Part shown: piece by piece, positions 8,016 to 17,608 of the stretch
Position numbering within the stretch: position 1 is the stretch's first letter
Layout: every line of letters begins with the position of its first letter
Origin: Ruegeria haliotis
GTDB lineage: Bacteria > Pseudomonadota > Alphaproteobacteria > Rhodobacterales > Rhodobacteraceae
Assembly (NCBI RefSeq): GCF_013377785.1
Contig: NZ_JABXWT010000009.1
Span: 62,001-126,000, forward strand
DNA: 64,000 nucleotides
Direction: 5' to 3'
Program-made: the position numbers and the translations under genes
Notes under the pieces: model-generated
What the model saw: the letters and a program-made list of their open reading frames with translations, nothing else
Told to the model about the DNA's origin: nothing
Databases searched by the model: none

Positions 8016-9179
8016 TTACAGCTTTCGGGCGATGTTGCGGAACATTTCGATATTCTGCGCATTGACGCCGGATGTGCGAAACTCGCGATCCGCCCCGGTG
8101 GTGACGATGAGGACATTGCGCGCCTGATCAAAGTAGATGTATTGGCCATAGACGCCGCGTGCGAAGAATTCTCCGTCTTGTGCATCAACCGGAATCCACC
8201 ATTGATAGCCATAGCCTGTCCTGCCGGGTTCGGTGGGGGCACTGGCGCGTGTTGCCTCGGCGATCCATTCGGCTGGCACCAGCTGTTGCCCATCATGATT
8301 GCCGTTTTGCAGGATCATTTGACCGAAACGGGCAAAGTCACGGGTGGTAAAGTTCAATCCGCCCAACACAAATGCCACTCCGGCACCGTCGGTGATGTAA
8401 TAACCGTCGCGTTCAAGCCCCAAGGGTTGCACGATTTTTTCAGTCATCAGCTCGGTCACACTACGACCGGTTGCACCGCGGATCACTATGCCGATCACAT
8501 GGGTGTCGATTGAAACATATTGCCAGATATCGCCCGGCGTTGCGAAACTGTCTTGCAACGCGGCCGCGAAATCATCCAGTTCCCCGCCCAAAGCGACCAC
8601 GCGACCCATGCGGTTAATGTCGGAGCTGGGGTCCAGGTAATCCTCGTTGAAAGTCACCCCGCTGGCCATGTTCAGCACATTGCGGATTGTTGCATCCTCG
8701 TAAGCACTGCCTTTCAAATGTGGGGCGTATTCCACGACCAGATCGTCCAGCGAGTTGATTGCGCCTTCCTCCAGCAATATCCCCAAAAGGGCCGACAGGT
8801 AGCTTTTGGCAACGGACCAGGATATCCGGCGGTCTTCGGCTGCGGTGCCCAGATAGTATTCCTCAAACCGGATTTGTCCGCTCTGCATCACCAGCAAAGA
8901 GGTTACGGACCGCTCATCGATCCAGGTATCGGTTCCCTCGGGCAGGTCAAAGCCGGCACCATAGGGCAGCTCCCAGGTCGGCGCGTTGCCGCGTGGCAGA
9001 TCGGCTGTCAGAAAGGCTTCGTTCATATGAGAAAAGTTGTGAACGATCTTTTCTTCCGAAAACAGCGAGTTCACGGCCATCAGACGCTGTATCTCTTCGC
9101 GTTTCCACAGCCCGACGACAACGGCTGCAAGTGCCAAAGCCAGAATGATGCGCAACAGCCACTTAAACACAGGTCTCAT
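8016..9179 (-). CDS. Beta-lactamase-family serine hydrolase (class C type), membrane-anchored
   Basis: The 387-residue protein has an N-terminal membrane anchor (about residues 6-24), so the catalytic domain should be periplasmic. The nucleophile motif SxxK is SVAK within RISWSVAKSYLSALLG. The second motif is YVS in WQYVSIDTHVIG, in place of YxN. This is the pattern of the EstB/6-aminohexanoate-dimer-hydrolase branch of the beta-lactamase fold, which contains mostly esterases and amidases. It need not confer resistance. The ATG at 9179 gives a plausible anchor. DUF2237 follows at 9 bp. Confidence 0.85.
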   Translation of the reverse strand: MRPVFKWLLRIILALALAAVVVGLWKREEIQRLMAVNSLFSEEKIVHNFSHMNEAFLTADLPRGNAPTWELPYGAGFDLPEGTDTWIDERSVTSLLVMQSGQIRFEEYYLGTAAEDRRISWSVAKSYLSALLGILLEEGAINSLDDLVVEYAPHLKGSAYEDATIRNVLNMASGVTFNEDYLDPSSDINRMGRVVALGGELDDFAAALQDSFATPGDIWQYVSIDTHVIGIVIRGATGRSVTELMTEKIVQPLGLERDGYYITDGAGVAFVLGGLNFTTRDFARFGQMILQNGNHDGQQLVPAEWIAEATRASAPTEPGRTGYGYQWWIPVDAQDGEFFARGVYGQYIYFDQARNVLIVTTGADREFRTSGVNAQNIEMFRNIARKL

Positions 9180-9260
9180 ACGGTGCCTCCCTCTTCGATC
9201 GGCATTGGAACGCGAGGTTGGTTACTCCGCAATCACGACGTTACGGAAAGAGCAGACAGA

Positions 9261-9944
9261 TCACTTGAACTTGTCCATGAGTTTCTGCATCGCCGACCGC
9301 TCATCTGCCACCGGTTCCGGCTGTGCCTGCGGTTTAGCCTCGGAAGTCGGGGATGCGGGCGATTTTGAGGATCGCGGCGGGGCCGTGCGCAAGGCCACTG
9401 CGTTCATGAACTTGCCACCCTCATCCTGCGCCAGATGCGCCGCGCCGTCCGAGACCCCGCGCAGAACGTTGTCCAGCCACTCCCCTTCGGATTTTGCGAA
9501 GTCGCTGAGCACGTAGGGTGAAACCATTTCCTTGCGGCCGGGATGCCCAATGCCCAGCCGCACGCGATCATAAGCGGCGCCGATGTGGTCGTGGATCGAT
9601 CGAAGGCCATTGTGCCCGGCGTGGCCGCCACCGGCTTTGACGCGGACTTTTCCGGGTACAAGATCCAGCTCGTCGTGAAAAACAGTCACATCGGTCGAGT
9701 CGAGCTTATAAAACCGCATCGCTTCACCGACAGACTGGCCCGAGCGGTTCATGTATGTCTGAGGCTTGAGCAGCAGGATCTTTTCGGATCCCAATCGCCC
9801 TTCGGCGATGTCGCTCTGAAATTTGGATTTCCACGGGCCGAACCCGTGATCCTCGGCGATACGGTCTACAGCCATGAAGCCGATATTGTGCCGGTTCCGG
9901 GTATATTTCTGACCCGGATTTCCCAATCCCACAAATAGTTTCAT
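9261..9944 (-). CDS. pth: Peptidyl-tRNA hydrolase
   Basis: Pth recycles peptidyl-tRNAs dropped by ribosomes. Catalytic residues are visible: His19 (RNRHNIGF), Asn9 (GLGNPG) and the Asp of [19 protein letters not shown] is the family signature. At 227 residues it is about 35 longer than E. coli Pth because of a C-terminal extension rich in Pro, Ala and charged residues, probably disordered. It lies downstream of rplY, the classic rplY-pth order, but a terminator separates them. Confidence 0.96.
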   Translation of the reverse strand: MKLFVGLGNPGQKYTRNRHNIGFMAVDRIAEDHGFGPWKSKFQSDIAEGRLGSEKILLLKPQTYMNRSGQSVGEAMRFYKLDSTDVTVFHDELDLVPGKVRVKAGGGHAGHNGLRSIHDHIGAAYDRVRLGIGHPGRKEMVSPYVLSDFAKSEGEWLDNVLRGVSDGAAHLAQDEGGKFMNAVALRTAPPRSSKSPASPTSEAKPQAQPEPVADERSAMQKLMDKFK

Positions 9945-10053
9945 GACAATGCTCCGCGCGTCTGAATTTGCCTGACATCCTCATGCCCGGATTTCGAACG
10001 GAAATCCAGTCGAGGCAAACCAGAGTGACGCTCGAAGTAAAGGTATCAGCGTT

Positions 10054-10087
10054 TAACAAAAAAACGGGGCTCCAAAGGAACCCCGTT
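10054..10087 (-). terminator. Intrinsic terminator of rplY
   Basis: On the minus strand AACGGGG (10087-10081) pairs with CCCCGTT (10069-10063) and a run of seven T follows. It lies 28 bp after the rplY stop and reduces read-through into pth. Confidence 0.88.
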
Positions 10088-10114
10088 CGAAAATCCGAAT
10101 ACTTGGATGCGGAT

Positions 10115-10768
10115 TTATTCTTCTGCTTCTTCCTTGCCGACAACTTCGACTTCGTCAGCCGCGACTTCGCCTTCTTCTTCGTCATCATCCGTGACCAGAC
10201 CGGTCGGAGCCGAGACATTGGCAATTACGAAATCACGATCGATGGTCGGCTTGGTGCCTTCCGGCAGAACAACCGACGAGATGGTTGCGACGTCGTTGAT
10301 CTCCATGCCGGTCAGATCGATAGTGATCTTCTCGGGGATGTCGCCAGCGGTGCAGACCAGTTCAACCTCAGGACGGACAACGGTCAGAACGCCGCCCTTC
10401 TTGATGCCGGGTGCTTCTTCTTCGTTGATGAACTCAACAGGAATGAACAGCGCGATCTTGGTGGTCCGGCGCAGGCGCATCAGGTCCAGGTGGGTCGGCA
10501 AGTCTTTGACGATGTCACGCTGAACGTCGCGGCAGATGACGCGGACGTCTTCCTGGCCTTCAACCTTCAGGTTCCACAGGGTCGACTTGAATCGGCCAGC
10601 CTTCAGGCGCTTGAACAGTACGTTGAATGGGATCTGGATTGCCAGCGGGTCTTTGTCGCCGCCAAATACAACGCCCGGAACCATGCCTTCGCGGCGTGCT
10701 TTACGAGCGGCGCCCTTGCCTGTCCCCGTCCGTTCCAGAGCTACGAGATCAGGAATCTCACCAGCCAT
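10115..10768 (-). CDS. rplY: 50S ribosomal protein L25/general stress protein Ctc
   Basis: The 217-residue protein is the long (Ctc-type) form of L25, which binds 5S rRNA. It has an N-terminal L25 domain (to about residue 95, with [15 protein letters not shown]) and a C-terminal beta domain. The tail from about residue 190 is extremely acidic (runs of Asp and Glu), as in many alphaproteobacteria. The start ATG at 10768 follows GGAG. pth is downstream. Confidence 0.96.
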   Translation of the reverse strand: MAGEIPDLVALERTGTGKGAARKARREGMVPGVVFGGDKDPLAIQIPFNVLFKRLKAGRFKSTLWNLKVEGQEDVRVICRDVQRDIVKDLPTHLDLMRLRRTTKIALFIPVEFINEEEAPGIKKGGVLTVVRPEVELVCTAGDIPEKITIDLTGMEINDVATISSVVLPEGTKPTIDRDFVIANVSAPTGLVTDDDEEEGEVAADEVEVVGKEEAEE

Positions 10769-10889
10769 GTTAATTCTCCAATGTTAGGGCGGGCATCCTC
10801 CAAGGCTGTATGCCCGCGTGAAGCGGCGTCCATAGCTTGATTCATTGGGTTTGGAAAGGGATTTTTGTCCCTTCAGGTGCGCAGGCGCG

Positions 10890-12056
10890 TCAATCCTGCC
10901 AGCGCCCGCCAAAATCTTCGGGGATCAACAGATTGTGCCGCCCCAGATCGCCCACATTCCGCTCGCCACACAGGGCCATGGTGGTGTCCAGTTCCTTCTG
11001 AATGACGTCCAGAGCTGTGGTCACGCCTTTCTGTCCCATCGCGCCCAGGCCGTAAACAAATGCGCGACCGATATGTGTCCCTTTTGCCCCGAGCGCCAGA
11101 GCTTTTAGGACGTCCTGGCCAGACCGGATTCCACTGTCCAGATGCACTTCGACATCGTCGCCGACCGCATCCATGATCTCGGGCAGCACGCGGATCGAAC
11201 TGAGGGCACCGTCCAGTTGTCGTCCGCCGTGGTTGGACACGATGATGGCATCTGCACCCAGTTTGGCGGCCATCTTCGCATCTTCGGCGTCCAGTATGCC
11301 TTTGAGGATCACCTTGCCGCCCCATTGCTGCATCAGCTTTTCGACCTTATTCCAATCGAGACTGGGATCGAACTGTTCCGCCGTCCACGCCCCCAGCGAT
11401 GATGCGTCCGAAATGCCCTCGACATGGCCGACGATATTGCCAAATTCCCGGCGTTTGGCGCTTAGCATTTCTATGCCCCAGCCCCATTTGGTCATCAGGT
11501 TTGCGATGGTTTTCGCCGTTAGTTTTGGCGGAGCGGACAAACCGTTTTTCAGATCTTTGTGTCGCTGCCCCAGAATCTGGAGATCCAGTGTGATAACAAG
11601 CGCCGAGCATTTCGCATCTTTGGCGCGCTGGATCAGGCGGTTGACGTAATCCGTATCCTTCATCGTGTAGAGCTGAAACCAGAACGGTTTGTTGGTGTGT
11701 TCCGCCACATCCTCGATCGAGTTGATTGACATGGTAGACAATGTGAATGGGACGCCGAATTCCTCGGCAGCCTTGGCGGCTTTCATCTCGCCATCAGCAT
11801 GTTGCATTCCGGTCAGCCCGACGGGGGCAAGTGCTACGGGAAAGGAAACGTCCTCGCCGATCATCTGAGATGCGGTCGACCGTCCGGCCATGTCCACGGC
11901 GACCCGCTGGCGCAGGCGGATCTGTTCGAAATCCGAGCTGTTTTCGCGAAATGTTTGCTCGGTCCAGCTGCCGCTTTCGGCGTAGTCGTAGAACATCCGT
12001 GGCACGCGGCGTTCGTATATCCGTCGGAGGTCTTCGATCGTGGTAATTACGGGCAT
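10890..12056 (-). CDS. lldD: FMN-dependent alpha-hydroxy-acid dehydrogenase (L-lactate dehydrogenase type)
   Basis: The enzyme oxidises L-2-hydroxy acids, most likely L-lactate to pyruvate, passing electrons to the respiratory chain. The 388-residue FMN TIM barrel has the active-site base His276 in SNHGGRQLDGA (E. coli LldD His275) and DSGIRSGQDVLKALALGA for the FMN phosphate. The frame is open upstream to 12158, but the ATG at 12056 gives the family N terminus and follows AGAGAGGTCC. No lactate permease or LldR is adjacent. Glycolate-oxidase-like or mandelate-type substrates cannot be excluded. Confidence 0.87.
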   Translation of the reverse strand: MPVITTIEDLRRIYERRVPRMFYDYAESGSWTEQTFRENSSDFEQIRLRQRVAVDMAGRSTASQMIGEDVSFPVALAPVGLTGMQHADGEMKAAKAAEEFGVPFTLSTMSINSIEDVAEHTNKPFWFQLYTMKDTDYVNRLIQRAKDAKCSALVITLDLQILGQRHKDLKNGLSAPPKLTAKTIANLMTKWGWGIEMLSAKRREFGNIVGHVEGISDASSLGAWTAEQFDPSLDWNKVEKLMQQWGGKVILKGILDAEDAKMAAKLGADAIIVSNHGGRQLDGALSSIRVLPEIMDAVGDDVEVHLDSGIRSGQDVLKALALGAKGTHIGRAFVYGLGAMGQKGVTTALDVIQKELDTTMALCGERNVGDLGRHNLLIPEDFGGRWQD

Positions 12057-12126
12057 TATCAGGGACCTCTCTGGACTGAGTAAGGGTTTGTAACCACTGG
12101 ATGCCCCGGATCGCAATGTGATCCCG

Positions 12127-12165
12127 CAAATAAGAAACCGCAGATGGCAAAAAACCAACTGCGGT
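12127..12165 (-). terminator. Intrinsic terminator of trpA
   Basis: Read on the minus strand, ACCGCAG (12165-12159) pairs with CTGCGGT (12143-12137). The stem is extended by TGG/CCA around a T-rich loop and is followed by TTCTTATTT. It lies about 30 bp after the trpA stop. Confidence 0.78.
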
Positions 12166-12195
12166 ATTGCTTACTTCAGAGGTTGGATTGCCCAA

Positions 12196-12987
12196 TCAGG
12201 CCGAGTGGGCGCCATCGGACAGCGATTTTACAAAATCCAGAACCTCGGTCACGGGCTTGCCCGCTCCGATTTGACTCACGATGGCCGAGCCGACCACAGC
12301 GCCATCCGCTATGCTGGCGATGGCTTGGGATTTTTCTGGCGTGTTTATGCCAAACCCAACAATGACGGGCAGATCTGTTGCCGATTTGATCCGTGAGACT
12401 TCCGGGCCGACATTCGTGGCCTCAGCCTCAGCTGCGCCCGTGATCCCGGTGATCGAAACATAATACACAAAGCCCGAGGTGTTCTGCAGAACGCGTGGCA
12501 GGCGTTTGTCATCCGTTGTCGGTGTTGCCAGACGGATGAAGTTCAGGCCAGCGGCCTGCGCGGGCAGGCAGAGCTCCTCGTCTTCCTCGGGCGGCAGGTC
12601 AACCACGATCAATCCGTCAATTCCTGCGGCTTTTGCATCTACCAGAAAAGCGTCTACGCCCCGGCTGTAGATCGGGTTGTAGTACCCCATTAGGACAATC
12701 GGCGTCGTATCGTCGGTTTCACGGAAGGCGCGCGCCAGACCCAACGTGCGTTGCAGCGTCATGCCGCTATCCAGTGCCCGCTGTCCGGCGGCCTGAATCG
12801 TGGGACCGTCGGCCATTGGATCGGTAAACGGCAAGCCCAGCTCAATCACATCCACACCGGCACCCGGCAAACCCTTTACCACCTCAAGCGAGGTCTCATA
12901 ATCCGGGTCCCCCGCCATGACATAGGAGACAAAGGCCTTTTTCCCTTCAGCTTTCAGGGCGGCGAACTTGGCGTCGATACGGGTCAT
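12196..12987 (-). CDS. trpA: Tryptophan synthase alpha chain
   Basis: TrpA cleaves indole-3-glycerol phosphate to indole and G3P and passes indole to TrpB. The 263-residue TIM barrel has the catalytic Glu49 and Asp60 ([14 protein letters not shown]) at the same numbers as in E. coli. The phosphate-binding GFGINTPE and the VGSAIV loop are present. The start ATG at 12987 gives the normal N terminus. It is separated from trpF-trpB, with its own terminator. Confidence 0.98.
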   Translation of the reverse strand: MTRIDAKFAALKAEGKKAFVSYVMAGDPDYETSLEVVKGLPGAGVDVIELGLPFTDPMADGPTIQAAGQRALDSGMTLQRTLGLARAFRETDDTTPIVLMGYYNPIYSRGVDAFLVDAKAAGIDGLIVVDLPPEEDEELCLPAQAAGLNFIRLATPTTDDKRLPRVLQNTSGFVYYVSITGITGAAEAEATNVGPEVSRIKSATDLPVIVGFGINTPEKSQAIASIADGAVVGSAIVSQIGAGKPVTEVLDFVKSLSDGAHSA

Positions 12988-13066
12988 CGGATGTCCTTGC
13001 AGTCAGGTTTAGACCTGATGTGCAGAAACTTTGCCCGAAAATCAATCCCGCATGGGCGGCGCGGGA

Positions 13067-13555
13067 TCAGAACGCGTAATGGTACCGCAAGAGGAGGGTG
13101 TTTACGCCGGGGTTGTCATCTTGTGTGCTGGCGTTGGATTTGTGGGTGATTGCCATCGATACCTTGTTGCCGCTGTCCAAGGTATAGCCAAGACCCAGCA
13201 GGCTGCGGATCTGAAATTCACCGCCCAGATCGTTATCATTGTCTGAGGCGTTAAAATACCCCGGCATCACGCTGCCTTCGACAAACCACCGGTCAGACAG
13301 TGAATAGATGCCGATCAGGCCCGCTCCGATATGGGTGTTGCCATCCTCGTCCACGGACAGTGCTGCCCCCCAGGTCGCGCCAAACCGGGTCGCTTGATGA
13401 AAGGGTTTGTGCTGATATTCCAGTGAAAAGATAGCTAGATCATCCGAGTCGCTATTCGAAAAATCCGCGTACCCGGCGCCAAAAATAACAGATTGAGCCT
13501 GCGCCGTTGTGGCTGCAGCGGCCAGTAAAACAGAGGCGAGAATAGATTTTATCAT
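13067..13555 (-). CDS. PagL-like lipid A deacylase family protein (acyloxyacyl hydrolase family)
   Basis: The 162-residue protein has a signal peptide (cleavage after AQA, residue 20) and beta-strand-rich sequence ending in an aromatic residue, as outer-membrane barrels do. Near the C terminus the PagL motif HxSN is present (His138, Ser140, Asn141). In PagL a Glu 14 residues after the His completes the triad; here that place (NPGVN) holds Asn152. If active it would remove the 3-O acyl chain of lipid A. The missing acid leaves activity uncertain. It lies 79 bp upstream of trpA in the same direction, without functional linkage. Confidence 0.7.
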   Translation of the reverse strand: MIKSILASVLLAAAATTAQAQSVIFGAGYADFSNSDSDDLAIFSLEYQHKPFHQATRFGATWGAALSVDEDGNTHIGAGLIGIYSLSDRWFVEGSVMPGYFNASDNDNDLGGEFQIRSLLGLGYTLDSGNKVSMAITHKSNASTQDDNPGVNTLLLRYHYAF

Positions 13556-13755
13556 GGCTGTCTATCATTACTTTGTTGGTCGTTGAATGCTAAGTGGTTA
13601 TGGTAACGTGCCTTTTTCAATTCACACAATAACACGAAAATCGAACATTTTTGTGATGTGTCGAAACGGACTCAGTTTTACATAGCCCGGCGTACGGCTT
13701 GCGCATTGACCCGGACCTGCCTAGAAGCAGCCGCGAATGGCATCAGGAGACCATC

Positions 13756-14853
13756 ATGGGCTTTAAAATGGGAATCGTGGGTTTGCCGAATGTAGGCAAG
13801 TCGACCCTCTTCAATGCGCTGACCAAAACTGCGGCTGCGCAGGCGGCGAATTTTCCGTTTTGCACGATCGAACCCAATGTGGGCGATGTTGCCGTGCCCG
13901 ATGACCGGTTGGACACGCTGGCCGCGATTGCGACCTCGAAACAGATCATCCCGACGCGGATGACCTTTGTTGATATTGCAGGTCTGGTCAAAGGCGCCTC
14001 GCAGGGTGAAGGGCTGGGCAATCAGTTCCTGGCCAATATCCGCGAAACTGACGCCATCGCCCATGTGTTGCGCTGTTTCGAAGACGGTGATGTGACCCAT
14101 GTGGATGGCCGCGTTGATCCGGTGGCCGATGCCGACACCATCGAGACTGAGTTGATGTTGGCCGATTTGGAAAGCATCGAAAAGCGCCGCGCCAATCTTG
14201 TGCGCAAGCTCAAGGGCAATGACAAAGAGGCACAACAGCAAGAGCGTCTGCTGGCCGAGGCACAGGAGATGCTGGAAAGCGGCAAGCCCGCGCGTCTGGT
14301 TGAGGTCAGCGATGAAGACGCCAAGGCATGGAAAATGCTGCAACTGCTGACCACAAAACCTGTCCTTTACGTGTGCAACGTGTCCGAGGAAGAATCCGCC
14401 ACGGGCAACGAGTACTCGGCCCGCGTCGCCGAAATGGCTGCGGCGCAGGGCAATGCACACGTGATCATCAGCGCCAAGATCGAAGAAGAGATCAGCTTGC
14501 TGGAAGACGACGAAGCGCAGATGTTTCTTGAGGAGATGGGGCTAGAAGAGCCCGGCCTCGACCGCCTGATCCGTGCCGGTTACGACCTGCTCAAGCTGGA
14601 AACCTACTTCACCGTCGGCCCAAAAGAAGCGCGCGCCTGGACGATCCGCACCGGCACAGCTGCACCGCAGGCCGCCGGTGTGATCCATGGCGACTTTGAA
14701 AAGGGTTTCATCCGTGCCGAGACCATCGCCTATGACGATTACATCTCCAGCAATGGCGAGCAGGGCGCCAAAGAGGCCGGTAAAATGCGGGCCGAAGGCA
14801 AAGGCTATGTCGTCAAGGATGGCGACGTCATGCACTTCCTGTTCAACACTTGA
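13756..14853 (+). CDS. ychF: Redox-regulated ATPase YchF
   Basis: YchF is an Obg-family P-loop protein that prefers ATP and associates with ribosomes. The 365-residue protein has the Walker [10 protein letters not shown] near the start, [20 protein letters not shown] as switch II, a central coiled coil (about residues 140-190), and a C-terminal TGS domain (about 280-363). The open frame extends back to 13699, but the ATG at 13756 gives the standard MGFKMGIVG and follows CAGGAGACC. It is not obviously in an operon. Confidence 0.97.
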   Translation: MGFKMGIVGLPNVGKSTLFNALTKTAAAQAANFPFCTIEPNVGDVAVPDDRLDTLAAIATSKQIIPTRMTFVDIAGLVKGASQGEGLGNQFLANIRETDAIAHVLRCFEDGDVTHVDGRVDPVADADTIETELMLADLESIEKRRANLVRKLKGNDKEAQQQERLLAEAQEMLESGKPARLVEVSDEDAKAWKMLQLLTTKPVLYVCNVSEEESATGNEYSARVAEMAAAQGNAHVIISAKIEEEISLLEDDEAQMFLEEMGLEEPGLDRLIRAGYDLLKLETYFTVGPKEARAWTIRTGTAAPQAAGVIHGDFEKGFIRAETIAYDDYISSNGEQGAKEAGKMRAEGKGYVVKDGDVMHFLFNT

Positions 14854-14877
14854 TCATATAGGGCCTTTTCCTGACAG

Positions 14878-14903
14878 GCGATGAGGTTATCCTGCCTCAT
14901 CGC
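14878..14903 (+). terminator. Perfect 9-bp hairpin between ychF and the LysR gene
   Basis: GCGATGAGG (14878-14886) pairs with CCTCATCGC (14895-14903) around TTATCCTG. No T run follows. It ends 21 bp before the TTG start of the LysR gene, so it may end ychF transcripts or affect translation of the regulator. Confidence 0.5.
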
Positions 14904-14924
14904 AGCTATGCCCCGAGGCCCAAC

Positions 14925-15806
14925 TTGATCGAAATCCGCGACCTGCAATTGCTCAGCGCTTTGGCGCGGCACCGCCATTTTGCCAAGGCGGCCGAGGAAT
15001 GCGGAATCTCTCAACCTGCGTTTTCGATGCGCATCCGCAATCTTGAGGATCGCCTTGGCGTTTCGATCGTCCGCCGTGCTAACCGATTTCAGGGATTAAC
15101 CGAAGAGGGCGAGATGATCGTCCAGCGCGCGCGCCGGATCCTCGACGACACCAAGGCATTGGAACAGCAGGTTCTGGCTGCCAAAGGCGAGATTACTGGA
15201 ACATTAATTCTGGGTGTTATTCCCACCGCAGTTGCCTTTACCGGCCGTCTGATCAAACATTTGCGTCGGGCGCATCCGCGTATTGTCACGCGGATTGAAA
15301 CCATGTCCGCAACGGCCATTCAGCACCGGTTGGACGAGGGCAGTCTGGATGCAGGCGTAACCTATGGCGACAGCATCGGTACCGATTTGCGGCAGGTGCA
15401 ACCTCTTTACGAGGAAACGTATGTCTTGCTGGTTCCTTCGCATATGACAGACCGGTCCGACCCGATCCCCTGGGCGCGCGTGGCGGATTTTCCGCTCAGC
15501 CTGCTTGAGCCGCAGATGCAGAACCGTCGCATTCTGGATCGTATCTTTGCCGAGCAGGGCCTGCATCCGGATGTTGTTGCTGAAACCAGCGGCTTTACTG
15601 CGTCGATGGTGATGGCACGCGAAGGGTTGGCGGCCACAGTTGTGCCACGTGTGCTTGTGCGTGCGTTGGGTGATCTGAAAGGCACGCGGGTTCTGCCGTT
15701 GGTCGATCCCGTTGTAAGTAAACCAATATGTCTGGCTACGTTGATACGCGATCCGGAATTGCCCACGGTTGAAGCTTTGCGGGCTGTGGTGACGTCTTTA
15801 CGGTGA
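14925..15806 (+). CDS. LysR-family regulator, probable FdsR
   Basis: The 293-residue protein has an N-terminal winged helix-turn-helix (about residues 4-62, with HFAKAAEECGISQPAFSMRI) and a substrate-binding-like effector domain. It lies directly upstream of the formate dehydrogenase genes in the same direction, as fdsR-type regulators do, so it probably controls them; the effector is unknown. The start is TTG at 14925: the nearest ATG (14908) is out of frame and runs into a stop, and the TTG gives the conventional LysR N terminus. A GAGG lies 10 bp upstream. Confidence 0.85.
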   Translation: MIEIRDLQLLSALARHRHFAKAAEECGISQPAFSMRIRNLEDRLGVSIVRRANRFQGLTEEGEMIVQRARRILDDTKALEQQVLAAKGEITGTLILGVIPTAVAFTGRLIKHLRRAHPRIVTRIETMSATAIQHRLDEGSLDAGVTYGDSIGTDLRQVQPLYEETYVLLVPSHMTDRSDPIPWARVADFPLSLLEPQMQNRRILDRIFAEQGLHPDVVAETSGFTASMVMAREGLAATVVPRVLVRALGDLKGTRVLPLVDPVVSKPICLATLIRDPELPTVEALRAVVTSLR

Positions 15807-15817
15807 TAATCTGTCGT

Positions 15818-15854
15818 TATCGTGCGATTGGAATTTGCGATTTGACGATATAAT
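15818..15854 (+). promoter_or_regulatory. Candidate fds promoter with inverted repeat
   Basis: A perfect -10 TATAAT (15849-15854) has TTGGAA (15828-15833) 15 bp upstream. TATCGT (15818-15823) and ACGATA (15845-15850) form an inverted repeat flanking the -35 area, and ATCG-TG-CGAT lies inside it. This is a plausible LysR-type operator. The fdsGB ATG is 37 bp after the -10. Confidence 0.45.
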
Positions 15855-15891
15855 ATTCTGATGAGAGACGGAACCTCAATCGGAGGGCATT

Positions 15892-17595
15892 ATGGCACCA
15901 TTAGATACCAAGCCATCAAACGCACCTAAGGGCGTTTGGAAGTCAGGTAAAGGCAAGGGGCGGCACACGCCCAAGGGCCGTCAATTCACGGATGAGGCGC
16001 AGGCTGAGATTCATCGCCTGCTGGGTGATCGCCCGCGCCGCCGCGACCTGCTGATCGAATTTCTGCATTTGATTCAGGACGAACACGGCCACATCAGCGC
16101 CGACCACATCGCCGCCTTGGCTGTTGAAATGCGCATCGGTCAAGCCGAAATCTATGAGACCGCCACATTCTACGCCCATTTCGATGTGGTGAAAGAGGGC
16201 GAGACGCCGCCACCCGCGCTGACCATCCGGGTCTGCGATTCCCTGTCTTGCGAGATGGCCGGTGCCCAGCAACTGCAAAAGGCGCTTGAGGATGGGTTGG
16301 ATGCATCGCAAGTCCGCGTGTTGCGCGCGCCCTGCATGGGCCGGTGTGATACCGCGCCAGTGCTTGAAATTGGTCATAACCACATCGACCATGCGACCCC
16401 CGAAAAAGTTCAGGCTGCCATAAATGCGGGTGATACCCACGCGCATCTGCCTGACTATGAAACTTATGCCGCCTATGTCGGAAACGATGGGTACGCCAAG
16501 CTGGCGGAACTGCGGGACAGCGGTGATTGGGAGAAGGTTCAGGAAGATATCCTATCCTCGGGTCTGCGCGGCCTGGGCGGCGCTGGCTTCCCGTCCGGCA
16601 AAAAATGGGGCTTTGTTCGCATGAACGAAGGCCCGCGCTATCTGGCCGTGAACGGGGACGAGGGCGAACCGGGTACGTTCAAAGACCGCTACTATCTGGA
16701 GCGCACGCCGCATGTCTTTCTAGAGGGTATGCTGATCGCTGCATGGGCGGTCGAGGCCGAGACTTGCTTTATCTATATGCGCGATGAATACCCGGCGGTG
16801 CTGGAAATCTTGGCCACTGAGATTGCCGCGCTGGAAGAGGCCGGCATCGTTGCCAAAGGCTATATCGATCTGCGCCGGGGCGCTGGCGCTTATATCTGCG
16901 GTGAAGAATCTGCGATGATCGAGTCGATCGAGGGCAAGAAGGGCCTGCCGCGTCACCGTCCTCCGTTTGTGGCGCAGGTTGGGGTCTTTAATCGCCCGAC
17001 TCTGGTGCACAATGTCGAGACGCTGTATTGGGTCTCGAAGATCTGCCGCGAAGGGCCGCAGATCCTGAATTCCGTTGAAAAGAATGGCCGCAAGGGCCTG
17101 CGCAGCTATTCGATCTCAGGCCGCGTGGCTAATCCGGGCGTCTATCTGCTGTCTGCGGGTTCGACCATTCTTGACGTGATCGACGCCGCTGGTGGCATGG
17201 CCGAAGGTCAGTCTTTCAAAGCGTACCAGCCGGGTGGGCCGTCCTCGGGCCTGCTGCCTGCGTCGATGGATGACATCCCACTGGATTTTGACACGTTGCA
17301 ACCACACGGCACCTTCATCGGGTCTGCTGCAGTCGTGGTTCTGTCCGATCAGGACACCGCTCGCGATGCAGCGCTGAACATGTTGCGGTTCTTCGAGGAT
17401 GAAAGCTGCGGTCAGTGCACGCCTTGCCGGGCAGGTTGCGAAAAGGCGGTGAAGCTGATGCAGGCCGACAAGTGGGATCAGGACCTGCTGGAAGATCTGT
17501 GTCAGGTCATGGGCGATGCGTCGATCTGTGGTCTGGGGCAGGCGGCCCCGAACCCGATCCGCCTGGTCATGAAACACTTCGCTGACGAAATCTGA
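15892..17595 (+). CDS. fdsB: NAD-dependent formate dehydrogenase, fused gamma-beta subunit (FdsG-FdsB)
   Basis: The 567-residue protein is a fusion of a NuoE-type domain (about residues 30-190) and a NuoF-type domain (about 195-567). The first carries a [2Fe-2S] site with Cys in CDSLSC and CMGRCD. The second has NAD/FMN motifs (GLRGLGGAGFPSGKKW, GAGAYICGEESA) and the [4Fe-4S] cysteines CGQCTPCRAGC plus a later Cys in ASICGLGQ. It moves electrons from FdsA to NAD+. GGAGGG (15882-15887) precedes the ATG. A 13-bp gap separates it from fdsA. Separate fdsG and fdsB are the rule in Rhodobacter capsulatus and Cupriavidus. Confidence 0.93.
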   Translation: MAPLDTKPSNAPKGVWKSGKGKGRHTPKGRQFTDEAQAEIHRLLGDRPRRRDLLIEFLHLIQDEHGHISADHIAALAVEMRIGQAEIYETATFYAHFDVVKEGETPPPALTIRVCDSLSCEMAGAQQLQKALEDGLDASQVRVLRAPCMGRCDTAPVLEIGHNHIDHATPEKVQAAINAGDTHAHLPDYETYAAYVGNDGYAKLAELRDSGDWEKVQEDILSSGLRGLGGAGFPSGKKWGFVRMNEGPRYLAVNGDEGEPGTFKDRYYLERTPHVFLEGMLIAAWAVEAETCFIYMRDEYPAVLEILATEIAALEEAGIVAKGYIDLRRGAGAYICGEESAMIESIEGKKGLPRHRPPFVAQVGVFNRPTLVHNVETLYWVSKICREGPQILNSVEKNGRKGLRSYSISGRVANPGVYLLSAGSTILDVIDAAGGMAEGQSFKAYQPGGPSSGLLPASMDDIPLDFDTLQPHGTFIGSAAVVVLSDQDTARDAALNMLRFFEDESCGQCTPCRAGCEKAVKLMQADKWDQDLLEDLCQVMGDASICGLGQAAPNPIRLVMKHFADEI

Positions 17596-17608
17596 GGGAG
17601 ACAGAGCC

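Noticed and set aside
13678..14460. 260-codon open frame antisense to ychF
   Set aside because: Entirely opposite a universally conserved gene, no recognisable domain.
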